A stretch of DNA of 64,000 bases from Bradyrhizobium zhengyangense (GCF_022012435.1 NZ_JAKLUA010000002.1:372001-436000); one strand, 5' to 3'; counted from the stretch's first letter, positions 17,697-27,909 are shown. Notes: generated from the sequence alone by a model not told the origin. Made by a program: numbers and translations.

Positions 17697-19876
17697 GCGA
17701 AGGTGATGTTCTGATCGCGCAGCGGCACGGAACGGATTCGTTTGCCGGTGGCTGCGAAGTAGGCGTTGAGCACCGCTGGTCCAGCAACGCCGATCGTCGG
17801 CTCGCCGACACCGCCCCAGAAACCGCCACTCGGCATCACGATCGATTCCACCTTCGGCATCGCCGCGATCCGCATCGAATCGTAGGTATCGAAGTTTGTC
17901 TGTTCGACGGCGCCATCCTTGACCGTGATGCCGCCATAGAACAGTCCGCTCAGGCCGTAGACGAACGACCCGGCAATCTGCCGTTCGATCTGGGCCGGGT
18001 TGACGGCATAGCCGGGGTCGGTCGCCGCAACGATGCGATGCACCTTGATCTTGGTGCCGTCAATGACGGAGATCTCCGCGGCCGCCGCGACATAGCTGCC
18101 GTAGGAGGCGAAGTGCGCAAGTCCGCGATAAACGCCCTGCGGCGGCGCAGTGCTCCAGCCAATCTTCTCGGCCACGGCCTCCAGCACAGCGAGATGCTTC
18201 GGATGATCCTTCATCAGCTTGCGCCGGAACTCGAGGGGGTCTTGCCCTGCTGCGTGCGCCAGCTCATCCATGAAGCATTCGACATAGATGGCGTTCTGAT
18301 TCACGTTCACTCCGCGCCAGAAGCCTGGGATGATGTGCGGGTTGCGCATCGAATGCTCGATCAGGAGATTGGGCACCGAGTATCCAAACGGTGCATCGCC
18401 CTTGGCGTTGAGGCCGGCGAATGTCGCCGGGTCCATGCCCTTGACGAGTGCGTCCGGCCTCAAGCTCGCGAGGATCGACTGGCCGGAGATCCGCATATGG
18501 AATGCCGTCAGATTGTTGTCGGCATCGAAGCCCGCGGTCAGTTTGCATTGCGTGACCGGATGGTACCGGCCGTGCGTCATGTCCTCTTCGCGCGTCCATA
18601 TCAGCTTGATCGGCGTGCCCGGCATCTGCTTGGCGATCAGCACGGCCTGCCGGACATAGTCGGTCTGGCCGCGCCGGCCGAAGCCGCCGCCGAGCAGCAG
18701 CTTGTTGACGTCGCATTTCTCGGCCGGAAGTTCTGATGCTTCCAGTGCGGCGGCGAACGCCGCCTCGCCATTCTGCGTGCCACACCAGACCTCGCATTTG
18801 TCGGCCGTGTAGAGCGCGGTGGCGTTCATCGGCTCCATCGTGGCGTGGTTCTGGTAGGGATAGTTGTAGACGGCTTCGATCGTCTTGGCGGCACCGACAA
18901 GGGCGGCCTTCGTATCGCCGTTGGAGTTGCCGACATAGGCCGGACCGCCATCGAGGCCTTCGGCCAGCCATTTTGCGATCGAGGCGCTGGAGACTTTGGC
19001 GTTCTCGCCTTCGTCCCAGACGATCGGCAGCGCATCGAGCGCGGTCTTGGCGTGCCAGAACGTGTCGGCCACGACCGCAACTGCGGTGTCGCCGACCTTC
19101 ATCACCTTCTTCACACCTTTCATGCCGGCGATCTTGGCTTCGTCATAGCTTTTCAGCTTGCCGCCGGTAACAGGGCAATCCTTGATCGCAGCGTTGAGCA
19201 TGCCGGGCAGCTTGACGTCGATGCCATAGACGGTGGTGCCGGTGACCTTGTCCGGGGTGTCGAGCCGCTTCACGCCCTTGCCGATCAACCGCCAATCCTT
19301 GGGATCCTTCAGCTTGACGTCAGTCGGGGGCGTCAGCTTGGCCGCGGCTTCGGCGACCTTGCCGTAGGTCGTGGTCTTGCCCGATGGCGTGTGGGTGATG
19401 ACGCTATTGACGGCTGTGCATTCAGAGGCCGGCACCTTCCAGTCATTGGCCGCGGCCTGGATCAGCATCATGCGTGCGGCGGCGCCGCCCTTGCGGACAT
19501 AGTCGTGCGAGCCGCGGATGCCGCGGCTGCCGCCGGTCGAGTAATCTCCCCAGACTCGCTTGCGCGCGACGTTCTGGCCAGGCGAGGGGAATTCGGTGGT
19601 GACCTTGGTCCAGTCGCATTCGAGTTCCTCGGCGACGAGCTGGGCGAGGCCCGTCAGTGAGCCCTGGCCCATCTCCGAGCGGGCGACGCGGATCACCACT
19701 GTATCGTCAGGCCGGATCACGACCCAGGCATTGACCTCGGGCGAGCCGTCAGCCGCGCGAACCACGGTGGGACCTCCAAACGGCAGGTCGAAGCCGATGG
19801 CAAGACCAGCGCCGACAGCGGCGGTGCCGATTACGAAGGCGCGGCGGTTCAATTTGGGAGAAACATGCTTGTTCAT
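17693..19876 (-). CDS. Molybdopterin-binding subunit of an aldehyde/isoquinoline oxidoreductase
   Basis: 727 residues. Twin-arginine signal KLNRRAFVIG from ATG 19876, with GGGAG upstream. Xanthine dehydrogenase-family motifs: MGQGSLTGLAQLVAEEL, the LLGGGFGRRGQTDY loop, and near the C-terminus GGFWGGVGEPTIGVAGPA with the catalytic-type Glu. The closest type is the two-subunit periplasmic enzyme like isoquinoline 1-oxidoreductase or membrane aldehyde dehydrogenase, where the small 2Fe-2S protein passes electrons to cytochrome c. It is coupled to the sulphide dehydrogenase gene by ATGA. The substrate is unknown. Confidence 0.88.
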   Translation of the reverse strand: MNKHVSPKLNRRAFVIGTAAVGAGLAIGFDLPFGGPTVVRAADGSPEVNAWVVIRPDDTVVIRVARSEMGQGSLTGLAQLVAEELECDWTKVTTEFPSPGQNVARKRVWGDYSTGGSRGIRGSHDYVRKGGAAARMMLIQAAANDWKVPASECTAVNSVITHTPSGKTTTYGKVAEAAAKLTPPTDVKLKDPKDWRLIGKGVKRLDTPDKVTGTTVYGIDVKLPGMLNAAIKDCPVTGGKLKSYDEAKIAGMKGVKKVMKVGDTAVAVVADTFWHAKTALDALPIVWDEGENAKVSSASIAKWLAEGLDGGPAYVGNSNGDTKAALVGAAKTIEAVYNYPYQNHATMEPMNATALYTADKCEVWCGTQNGEAAFAAALEASELPAEKCDVNKLLLGGGFGRRGQTDYVRQAVLIAKQMPGTPIKLIWTREEDMTHGRYHPVTQCKLTAGFDADNNLTAFHMRISGQSILASLRPDALVKGMDPATFAGLNAKGDAPFGYSVPNLLIEHSMRNPHIIPGFWRGVNVNQNAIYVECFMDELAHAAGQDPLEFRRKLMKDHPKHLAVLEAVAEKIGWSTAPPQGVYRGLAHFASYGSYVAAAAEISVIDGTKIKVHRIVAATDPGYAVNPAQIERQIAGSFVYGLSGLFYGGITVKDGAVEQTNFDTYDSMRIAAMPKVESIVMPSGGFWGGVGEPTIGVAGPAVLNAYFAATGKRIRSVPLRDQNITFA

Positions 19877-19888
19877 GTGCCAGCTCCC

Positions 19889-20338
<450 letters not shown>

Positions 20339-20759
20339 CGCAAGTCCCCTGATTGGCCCATCCACCGATGGACTCGGGGGCGCAATGTGTCCGGCAAACT
20401 CGAACCTTTCAAATCAAGAGTCTGAGGGGCCGGTATCGAAGATTCTCGCGATTGCGGGAAGATAGTGGATCGGGCGGTGTTGCGCGCTTTGAGATGGCCA
20501 CGCGAAGGCCCGCGCTGGGTGAGCAACTGCCGGTTCCAGTCGTTGCTGCCGGCGCGGCCGTAGCGCAAAATCGGCCCTGACGTCCTCAAAATTCAGGGCT
20601 GACCGTGCGGGCTCGCTTGACAGCGCGACAACCTGGGGGTGATCGTTTCCGGGACAACACGGGGGCGCCATCGATTGCGGCGATTCCAGCGGACTTCCAG
20701 GCCTGTCGGCGATCAAGATCGGCATTGCTACGAGAATAGCTTTTGCGGGGGGGTGCGGC
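20339..20759. other. Intergenic region (421 bp) between divergent genes
   Basis: It must hold the promoters of the molybdoenzyme-sox operon and of the 20760 gene. I see no clear sigma70 boxes, large repeat, RNA gene or plausible short gene. Confidence 0.5.
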
Positions 20760-22955
20760 ATGTCAAGGAAGGTGATCGGCTGGATGGTCGCGGCGATCGT
20801 CGCGATTGTTCTTGTCTTCAATTATCTGCCCTCGTTAGTCGCCGACTCCATCTACAAGAATGTCGACGACATTACCGATGGTGAGATGCCCGCCACCGTC
20901 ACCTCCTTTGAAGCGGGACCGGATGTCGTCAGCACGATTGGTGGCAGCGGGGAGGGGTTGAATTGCAGCCTTCCTGCTCTGACCAACGTCTTCTTCGATG
21001 GAAGCAGGGATTCCAAGGGCAAGCGTCATCTCGTCCTGCAGCGCTTCCGGCAGGCCTGCGTGTTCCATGACCTCTGCTACCGCCACGGCCTCGCTACCTA
21101 TGGCTATAACCAGAACGATTGCGACCGCATCCTGCAAAATGCGGCGTTCCGTCTGTGCACCTATATTCGCAACGGCAGCGGGACCGGCAGCGCTACGCGC
21201 TGCCAGACCGATTCGAAGATGGTCCTCGCAGGCGTCAGTATGGGTGGGTACAACGCCTTTCGCGGCTGGGATCGATCGACCTATTTCGAGTTCGAATCCG
21301 ATCCGTTCCGCTCGGATGGTTTCCAGGCGAGCCGCGTCGTGGATCATCCGTTCAAGGCCGTGGATCCCGTCAAATATCGCAACGATCCGGACCAAGTCAT
21401 CCTGTCGTTCGAGAACGTTCGATCCGACATCGCCGTAACCTGCATGACTTGCGGACAAATTCCGGTGTTCGAATATACGCAGGACCCGAACGAGGTCGAC
21501 GCCGAACTGCGCTCGGTCGGCGTGACGAAGCTGCCTGAGGCATTGCTCAAGCGCGAGCCGATGCTCTCGGAGACCGTGCCGATCTGGCTGCCGCCGCGTC
21601 GTCATCATGCCGCGCCGCATTTGCTGGTCGACAGTGCGGGCAAGAACCATCTGATCTGGATGAGCCGCAACAATCCGCAGGACACGATGTCCTGCATCGT
21701 TGGCGCGGATGCCGCGCGGCTTCTCACCAATACGCTGCCTCGGCGGGATCTCTGCTCGAAAGATGCCGGTTCGTCGTTGACCATGGTGGAGGTCGACATG
21801 TTCGCGACGTCTCCGCTCCCGATGGAAATTCCGGGCGCGAGCGAACCGATCTACGCGACCGCCATCAGCCCGCAGAAGACGGTCGACAATGATCTCAGCT
21901 TCTGCTCGCGTTCGGCATCGAGGCCAATCGATCCATCCGGTCATGACGACCAGTCCAAATGCATCAACTTCTCCGGGGATGACGTCAGCAAAGGCGCAGC
22001 GCTCGGCGCGTTCCAGGACTTTCCGGTCATTCGTCCCGGACAGCAGATCGTCTTCGCGCGAGATGTCGACCAGCGGACGAACTCGCCGTTGACGGCGATC
22101 TGGCAGCGTGTGCTTGGCGATACCTATTCACCGGGTGGTGCGCTGCTCGTGATCGACGTCGCGCCCCCGGCTACGCCCAAGGGACCTGCGTTGGCCAAGC
22201 TGAAGAAGATCGTCCGGTTCAATATCGACGATCGGTTCGATCCGATGATGCCGATCACGCGCAAGATCGATGATCTGCGTTTCCTGAGCCTGGAGGCATC
22301 GAAGGAGACCGTGCGCGTCCGGACGATCGATTTCGCCAAGGATAATCCCGCCGTCGGTACCGTCCGGCTGACGATGGGGGGCAAGGACCTTGATCTGGAT
22401 CGCTCCTGGGCTGCACGGCCTATGATGGTGCTGGAGACCCGGGATGTTCAGCCCAAGACGAAGCTGGTGTTCTCGCGCGGTGAAATCGCAATCGACCCGG
22501 ACAAGCCCGTCTCGCCGGATGCGACGACGGAAGCACTGACATTACAGACGCTGGTCTTCGAACGCGACGTCGCGGCGCCTTCGGATGCGCCATTCGTGAA
22601 ATCGGCCGGGGCGGCTTGCAGGATCACCTATGAGTTCGCGCCTGGTCACACCGACTGGCCGTGCTACCGCGCCTTCGATTCTGATCGTTCGATGCGGGCC
22701 TCGCCGGCTGCGCGAATGCAGGGGGCACAGATGCTGATTGGGCATCTCTCGAAGAGCGCGGGCCACGCCATCGCATTTCCTGACGCCTGCCTGAAGTCGG
22801 AGCCGATCATTCTCGCCCCACAAGGGGACACGTTCGTGTCTGTGAGCGACTCTGCGGGTTGGGCAGGTCCACCCAAGCTGCGGCGCACGATCACATGCGA
22901 GCCGCTCGATACGGCAACCATCGTCAGCCAGCCGATCGCGCAGAAGGCGCCCTGA
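20760..22955 (+). CDS. Membrane-anchored protein with phospholipase A2-like motif, unknown function
   Basis: 731 residues, ATG preceded by a G-rich site. One N-terminal membrane segment (residues 5-25), with the rest probably periplasmic. Residues 100-121 read CVFHDLCYRHG...QNDC, which matches the phospholipase A2 pattern C-x2-H-D-x-C-Y with His103-Asp104 as catalytic dyad. Cys100, 106, 121, 133 and 148 could form disulphides, as could the GEGLNCS cysteine before it. The rest (residues about 160-731) is beta-rich with HHAAPHLLVDSAGKNHLIWMS and no family I recognise. The family call rests on the motif alone. Confidence 0.6.
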   Translation: MSRKVIGWMVAAIVAIVLVFNYLPSLVADSIYKNVDDITDGEMPATVTSFEAGPDVVSTIGGSGEGLNCSLPALTNVFFDGSRDSKGKRHLVLQRFRQACVFHDLCYRHGLATYGYNQNDCDRILQNAAFRLCTYIRNGSGTGSATRCQTDSKMVLAGVSMGGYNAFRGWDRSTYFEFESDPFRSDGFQASRVVDHPFKAVDPVKYRNDPDQVILSFENVRSDIAVTCMTCGQIPVFEYTQDPNEVDAELRSVGVTKLPEALLKREPMLSETVPIWLPPRRHHAAPHLLVDSAGKNHLIWMSRNNPQDTMSCIVGADAARLLTNTLPRRDLCSKDAGSSLTMVEVDMFATSPLPMEIPGASEPIYATAISPQKTVDNDLSFCSRSASRPIDPSGHDDQSKCINFSGDDVSKGAALGAFQDFPVIRPGQQIVFARDVDQRTNSPLTAIWQRVLGDTYSPGGALLVIDVAPPATPKGPALAKLKKIVRFNIDDRFDPMMPITRKIDDLRFLSLEASKETVRVRTIDFAKDNPAVGTVRLTMGGKDLDLDRSWAARPMMVLETRDVQPKTKLVFSRGEIAIDPDKPVSPDATTEALTLQTLVFERDVAAPSDAPFVKSAGAACRITYEFAPGHTDWPCYRAFDSDRSMRASPAARMQGAQMLIGHLSKSAGHAIAFPDACLKSEPIILAPQGDTFVSVSDSAGWAGPPKLRRTITCEPLDTATIVSQPIAQKAP

Positions 22956-22963
22956 AGCACAGC

Positions 22964-24352
22964 CTATTTCACTGCCAGCCGCAAAAAACTCATCACGCTG
23001 CCGAGCCCGGCAAAGCCTGCGCCGAGTGCTAGCGCAACGGTGGCGCCGTTGTGACCGGCCATGGCAAAGCACGCCGCGGCAAGCGCGGCGCCGGTCGTCT
23101 GACCGGTCAGGCGCGCCGTGGCCACGATGCCCGAGGCGCTGCCGCCGCGGTGTGGCGGGGCGCTTCCCATGATCGCCTTCATGTTCGGCGCCTGGAAGAA
23201 GCCGAAGCCCATGCCGCAGATCATGATCCGCCAGATGATGTCAGGGATGCTCGGGCTCGCCGGAAGCAGCGCCAGCAGCGCCATGCCGAGGCCGAGCAGA
23301 AGGAGGCCGATCCCGCCCAAAAGGCCAACCGGATGCCGGTCGGAGAGGCGCCCGGCGATCGGCGCCATGATGCCGACCACCAGCGGCCACGGCGTCATGA
23401 AGAAGCCGGTCTCGACCTGCGAGCGGCCGAGCACATCCTCGAAGTAAAATGGCAATGAGACGAAGGCGAGGCCTTGCACGGCGAAGGAGCAGACCGCAGT
23501 TGCCGCCGACAGCGCGAACATCGGCCGCGCGAATAAATCGATCGGCAACATCGGCGCGGGATGATCGGCGTGACGTCGCGTCAGGATGAAGCCGAGCACC
23601 AGGGCAGCGATCAACTCGATGCCGACGACGACAGGCGACAGATTGTGCGCGGCGCTGCCGATGCCGATGATGAACAGGCCGAGGCAGGCTGAGGCGAGGG
23701 CCGCGCCAACAAAATCAAAATCGTGATCAGCGCGCGGCGTCTTCGGCAGCATCGCAAAGCCGATGCCTGTTGCGATGAGGCCGAAGGGGATGTTGACGGC
23801 GAACAGCCACGGCCACGGTCCGACCGCGAGGATCGCTGACGCGATCGACGGGCCGAAAGTGAAAGCGGTGGCTACCACCAGCGCGTTATGGCCGAAGCCG
23901 CGGCCCTGCATCCGTCCGGGATAGACGAAGCGCACCAGCGCGGTGTTGACGCTCATGATGCCGCTCGCGCCGAGGCCCTGAAGCGTGCGCGCGACCAGCA
24001 GGCTCTCCAGCGACCACGCCACCGCGCAAAGCAGCGAGGCGATGGTGAACAGGATCAGCCCCCCGAGATAGATGCGCTGGTGCCCGACGATCTCGCCGAG
24101 CGCCCCGAGCGGCAGCAGCGTTGCCACCAGCGCGATCTGGTAGACATTGACCACCCAGACCGATTGCTCCGGGCTGACATGCAGATCGGCGGCGATGGCC
24201 GGCAGCGCGATGTTGGCGATCGCGGTGTCGAGCGAGGCCATCGCCAGCGCGGTGAAGATCGCGGCAATCGCCCAGCGCCGCTGCTCGGCCGGCAGGCCAT
24301 CGGCTTTGGGATGATCGGGCTCGCGCGCAGCGGCAGGTAACGTTGATGTCAT
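22964..24352 (-). CDS. MFS drug-efflux-type transporter (DHA2-like)
   Basis: 462 residues with about 14 hydrophobic segments. MASLDTAIANIALPAIAADLHVSPEQSVWVVNVYQIA is the first-helix motif of EmrB/QacA-like proton antiporters, and GRLSDRHPVGLLGG is a second-half loop A-type motif. It is an inner-membrane exporter of unknown substrate. It converges with the preceding gene, 8 bp apart, and stands alone. Confidence 0.88.
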   Translation of the reverse strand: MTSTLPAAAREPDHPKADGLPAEQRRWAIAAIFTALAMASLDTAIANIALPAIAADLHVSPEQSVWVVNVYQIALVATLLPLGALGEIVGHQRIYLGGLILFTIASLLCAVAWSLESLLVARTLQGLGASGIMSVNTALVRFVYPGRMQGRGFGHNALVVATAFTFGPSIASAILAVGPWPWLFAVNIPFGLIATGIGFAMLPKTPRADHDFDFVGAALASACLGLFIIGIGSAAHNLSPVVVGIELIAALVLGFILTRRHADHPAPMLPIDLFARPMFALSAATAVCSFAVQGLAFVSLPFYFEDVLGRSQVETGFFMTPWPLVVGIMAPIAGRLSDRHPVGLLGGIGLLLLGLGMALLALLPASPSIPDIIWRIMICGMGFGFFQAPNMKAIMGSAPPHRGGSASGIVATARLTGQTTGAALAAACFAMAGHNGATVALALGAGFAGLGSVMSFLRLAVK

Positions 24353-24435
24353 TGCCTTGCGCGTTCTCCGACAGCGTGGCTCAAATGGTTTAGGGCATGT
24401 ACTACGCCTGAGGCTGCTTCCACAGGCTTATGCTT

Positions 24436-24450
24436 GCATGCATTGTATGC
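24436..24450. promoter_or_regulatory. Possible operator before the dehydrogenase gene
   Basis: GCATGCATTGTATGC, an imperfect 15-bp inverted repeat (6 of 7 arm positions pair), 36 bp before the start codon at 24487. It has the general form of a GntR-type site. Evidence is only its symmetry and position. Confidence 0.3.
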
Positions 24451-24486
24451 GCGAAGATCAGGCGCCGCTCTCGGAAGGGGATCACC

Positions 24487-25548
24487 ATGCACATCGTCGT
24501 TCTGCCGGGAGACGGCATCGGACCGGAGATCACGGCCGCGACATCAGGCGTGCTGCGCGCGGCGTCCGAGCGCTTCCAGCTCAACCTGCGGCTGGAAGAG
24601 CATGCGGTAGGGCATGCGAGCCTGAAGCTATCAGGCACCACGGTGCGCCCCGAGCTGCTCGACAGCGTCCGCGCCGCGGACGGCCTGATCCTGGGGCCCA
24701 CCGCGACCTTCGACTTCAAGGACGAGGCGCATGGCGAGATCAATCCGTCCAGGCACTTTCGCAAGAACCTGGACCTCTACGCCAACATCAGGCCCGCGCG
24801 CACCTATGCCGGGCGGCCCGGCAGGCTCGGCGATTTCGATCTCGTCGTCGTGCGCGAGAACACGGAAGGCTTTTACGCCGACCGCAACATGGAGCAAGGC
24901 AATGGCGAGATGCTGGTCACATCAGACGTCGTGATCTCGCTGCGCCGGATCACGCGCCTGTGCTGCGAGCGCATCGCCCACGCTGCCTGTCGCCTGGCGA
25001 TGAAACGACGCAAGCATCTCACCATCGTGCACAAGGCCAATGTGCTCAAGATCGGCGACGGCATGTTCCTCGACATCTGCCGCGCGGCGGCGAACGCGTA
25101 CCCGGGCCTTGCTGTCGACGACGTCCTCGTCGACGCCATGATGGCGCATATGGTGCGGAGCCCCGACCGCTTCGACGTCATCGTCGCCACCAACATGTTC
25201 GGGGACATCCTCTCCGATCTCACCGCCGAGCTCTCCGGCAGCCTCGGCCTCGGCGGCTCGCTCAATGTCGGCGACCGCTATGCCATGGCGCAGGCCGCGC
25301 ACGGCTCGGCGCCCGACATCGCAGGCCAGGACGTCGCCAATCCGGTCTCGCTGATCCTGTCGACTGCGCTGCTGCTGGCCTGGCACGGCGAGAGGAACAA
25401 TGCGGTGCGCTACGAGGAAGCGGCGCGCGCGATCGAGGCGGCGGTGGCGAAGGCGCTCGGGGCGGGCAGGGCGACGCGCGACGTCGGCGGCAGGCTCGGC
25501 ACGATCGCAGCGGCCGCTGCGATTGCCGAAATCCTGCAGGCGGAGTGA
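24487..25548 (+). CDS. Isocitrate/isopropylmalate dehydrogenase-family enzyme
   Basis: 353 residues from ATG 24487 (MHIVVLPGDGIGPEIT) with AAGGGGA upstream. Family motifs: VVVRENTEGFYADR, the Lys of HKANVLKIGDG, metal-binding Asp residues in NMFGDILSDL, and the nucleotide loop HGSAPDIAGQDVANP. It decarboxylates a 2-hydroxy acid using NAD(P). It differs from housekeeping LeuB and Icd in the substrate loop (NMEQGNGEMLVTSD), so a tartrate, homoisocitrate or other 3-substituted malate is possible. It stands alone, with a possible GntR-type palindrome upstream. Confidence 0.85.
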   Translation: MHIVVLPGDGIGPEITAATSGVLRAASERFQLNLRLEEHAVGHASLKLSGTTVRPELLDSVRAADGLILGPTATFDFKDEAHGEINPSRHFRKNLDLYANIRPARTYAGRPGRLGDFDLVVVRENTEGFYADRNMEQGNGEMLVTSDVVISLRRITRLCCERIAHAACRLAMKRRKHLTIVHKANVLKIGDGMFLDICRAAANAYPGLAVDDVLVDAMMAHMVRSPDRFDVIVATNMFGDILSDLTAELSGSLGLGGSLNVGDRYAMAQAAHGSAPDIAGQDVANPVSLILSTALLLAWHGERNNAVRYEEAARAIEAAVAKALGAGRATRDVGGRLGTIAAAAAIAEILQAE

Positions 25549-25796
25549 GCCGCAGCTGCTTTTTGTCAGACGGCCAAGATCAGAAGCCGAAAACAACCCC
25601 ATGCACAGTAGAACGGCCTTTGAACGACAAGGGCTTTTTCAGACGCGGACGCGACGACCCCCTGAATCGCGTCGACGTTGACACGTCGGGCAAAACACCG
25701 GCACGATGTCATCATGGCGGTCGATCCGGCTGGGCGAGAGGAAAGCGCAGGAAGGTCACAGCGCCGACGACCTTTATATCAGGTTCAAAGGCCGCG

Positions 25797-26063
25797 TTCG
25801 GCGAGAAGCTGATCCTGTCGCCGGCGAACACCGCGAGCGAGGACTTCTCCGAGTTCGGCGCATCTGGCGTGCCGTTGATGATGTTCAATATCGGCGTCTA
25901 TGACCCGGATGCGTGGGCAGCCGCCAACAAGAGCGGAACGCCGCTTCCCGGCAACCATTCCCCGCTGTTCGCGCCGGTGCCGAAGCCGACCATCCAGACC
26001 GGCATCACCGCGATGACGCTCGCCGTGCTGAGCGCGTTCGAGCAAAGGGCGAGCGGGCAGTAA
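25797..26063 (+). pseudogene. 3' remnant of an M20-family amidohydrolase
   Basis: About 88 codons that read as the C-terminus of a hippurate hydrolase-like M20 peptidase: ASEDFSEFGASGVPLMMFNIG, GNHSPLFAPVP and the final helix. The Glu-Asp metal-binding segment and the NHSP motif remain, but the catalytic N-terminal two thirds are missing. The frame continues upstream only as a shadow of the dehydrogenase gene. 25549-25796 and 26064-26180 hold nothing recognisable, so the gap marks a deletion. Confidence 0.75.
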
Positions 26064-26180
26064 CGGCTGGTCCTGCGGAGTAGCAGCCACTTAGCCGCCG
26101 CTGCCGTTCCGCCTCGATTCCAGATAGAATGCGCATACGGACGGGAGGAGAGGATGATGCTTTCCCGCCGGAAACGTCCA

Positions 26181-27743
26181 TCACTCTTCCGGCACGCCAG
26201 CGAGGCGGAAGCCTTCACACACGCGCTCGACCCCAGCAAGGAAAGTTGGATTGTCGCTTTGTTGAGCAGTGACGAAGCGACGGATGGTGAAACCAGAGTT
26301 GAGCGCAAGTCCTGTTCTTGCAGCAGTTCGCGCCTCATCGAGGGCGCCGGTCAGGCCTAACGCAGCGGCGAGCGCCAAATGAGCGAGAGGAAAGTTGCGG
26401 TTCGCCTCAGTGCTTCGTCGTAGCCAACTGACGGCTTCGACGTCCGAACCCAGCTGTAGCTTGGCCACGCCCACATAACAGGTCCACTGGAAGGCTTCAA
26501 TGTCGCGAGGGGACAGACGTAGAGCCTCGAGTACATGGCCTTCGGTCTCGGCAGCGAGCCCCATATACAATTTGGCAAAACCGAGGGCCGCATGAGCGCT
26601 GGGCCTGTTCGAATCCAGCGCCAAGACATGCTCGAATTCACGGATGCCTTGGGCAGCCCGGTTCGTAAAGATCTGGACCCAACCCCGGGCCAAGTGGGCG
26701 GAAGTACGGTTCGGCCTGATCGACAATGCCTGATTCACCATCGCCTCGGCCGCTGCAAACCGCGCAGGCCCATCATCCGTCGTAAAGCTGGTTGCAACTG
26801 CCGTATCAACATTTGCCAGGCCAATCATTGCTTCGACGTTGCCGGGGTCGTGCGCGAGAGAGCGTTCGAAGAAGCTCCGGGCTTGCGTTACGCATTCAGG
26901 GCGAAACCCCTTCATCAACCAGGCCCGGCCTTGGAAGTACAAATCCATCGCATCAGGGTGCGGCGTACGCTCGGCTCGTCGCGCCTCAGCCTCGATGAGT
27001 TGGGCACCTAATGTATTGGCGAGCCTCGATACGATTTCGTCCTGCATGTCGAACAGGTCGATGACAGACTTCTCGAAGCGCTCGCCCCAAAGATGCTGGC
27101 CGCTGATAGCATCAATCAACTGCACGTTCATCCGGAGCCGTTTGCCGCTGCGTTGCACTGAACCTTCGAGCACGTAGCGAACGTTTAATTCGCGGCCGAC
27201 TTGCCGTACATCGACTGCTCTACCCTTGTATGATACGGCGCTGTTTTGTGCGATTACAAATGAACCGGCGATGCGCGACAAGTCTGTGGTCAAACTCTCG
27301 GTTACACCATCCACGAAATAGTCCTGCTCACGGTCGCCGCTCAGGTTCGCGAAGGGCAGCACGACGATGGATAGGCGCGGCGGCATGTCGCTGGTTCGCT
27401 CGACCGAGCCCACCGCCTCATTTGCGGAGCTCCCGGCTTCCTGCACTTCACCCACGAAGCGGAAACCTTTGCGCGGAAGCGTCTTGATCAGGTCCTGTTT
27501 CTCACCAGTGTCGCCGATTGCACACCGGGCACCATTGATGCGCGTCGTCAGCGCGGCATCGGAGACGGTGCGACCATTCCAAACGCCCGCGATGAGCTCG
27601 TCCTTACTGACGACGCGGTCCCTGTTCCGGATCAGATAGTTCAGAAGGTCGAATACCTGCGGCGCGACAGAGAGGGTCTCGGCTCCTCGCCGCAGCTCCC
27701 TCCGTTCCGTATCCAGCGTGAAAATCGAAAAGGAGTAAAGCAA
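26181..27743 (-). CDS. Winged-helix regulator with TolB-like and TPR domains (CadC/adenylate-cyclase-like)
   Basis: 520 residues from TTG 27743: AGGAGG lies 6 bases before it, the ATG at 27749 abuts the ribosome site, and this start aligns residue for residue with the paralogue at 29687 (MLYSFSIFTLDTERREL against MRYLFAEYVFDTDRREL). Residues 1-100 form an OmpR-type winged helix (VAPQVFDLLNYLIRNRDRVVSKDELI). A TolB-like beta domain follows (LSIVVLPFANLSGDREQDYFVDGVTESL), then TPR repeats to the end. No membrane segment is clear. The target is unknown; the small secreted genes next to it are candidates. Confidence 0.8.
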   Translation of the reverse strand: MLYSFSIFTLDTERRELRRGAETLSVAPQVFDLLNYLIRNRDRVVSKDELIAGVWNGRTVSDAALTTRINGARCAIGDTGEKQDLIKTLPRKGFRFVGEVQEAGSSANEAVGSVERTSDMPPRLSIVVLPFANLSGDREQDYFVDGVTESLTTDLSRIAGSFVIAQNSAVSYKGRAVDVRQVGRELNVRYVLEGSVQRSGKRLRMNVQLIDAISGQHLWGERFEKSVIDLFDMQDEIVSRLANTLGAQLIEAEARRAERTPHPDAMDLYFQGRAWLMKGFRPECVTQARSFFERSLAHDPGNVEAMIGLANVDTAVATSFTTDDGPARFAAAEAMVNQALSIRPNRTSAHLARGWVQIFTNRAAQGIREFEHVLALDSNRPSAHAALGFAKLYMGLAAETEGHVLEALRLSPRDIEAFQWTCYVGVAKLQLGSDVEAVSWLRRSTEANRNFPLAHLALAAALGLTGALDEARTAARTGLALNSGFTIRRFVTAQQSDNPTFLAGVERVCEGFRLAGVPEE

Positions 27744-27909
27744 ATGCATCCTCCTGCGGTCCGATCGCTCCCCGTGGAGCCGATATGTAAGCAGACGGTA
27801 AGAAGAATGGAAGGCGCCTGTAAAGCGCTTCCCATGACCTTGGCGCATCCTCGTGCACGGCTGAAAAATATGAACTGCTTGCGGATATCACGTCACGAGG
27901 GAGGATGTC

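Noticed and set aside
24357..25796. The 5' part of the long plus frame ending in the M20 remnant
   Set aside because: It is the +2/+3 shadow of the dehydrogenase gene; only the last 88 codons have homology-like motifs.
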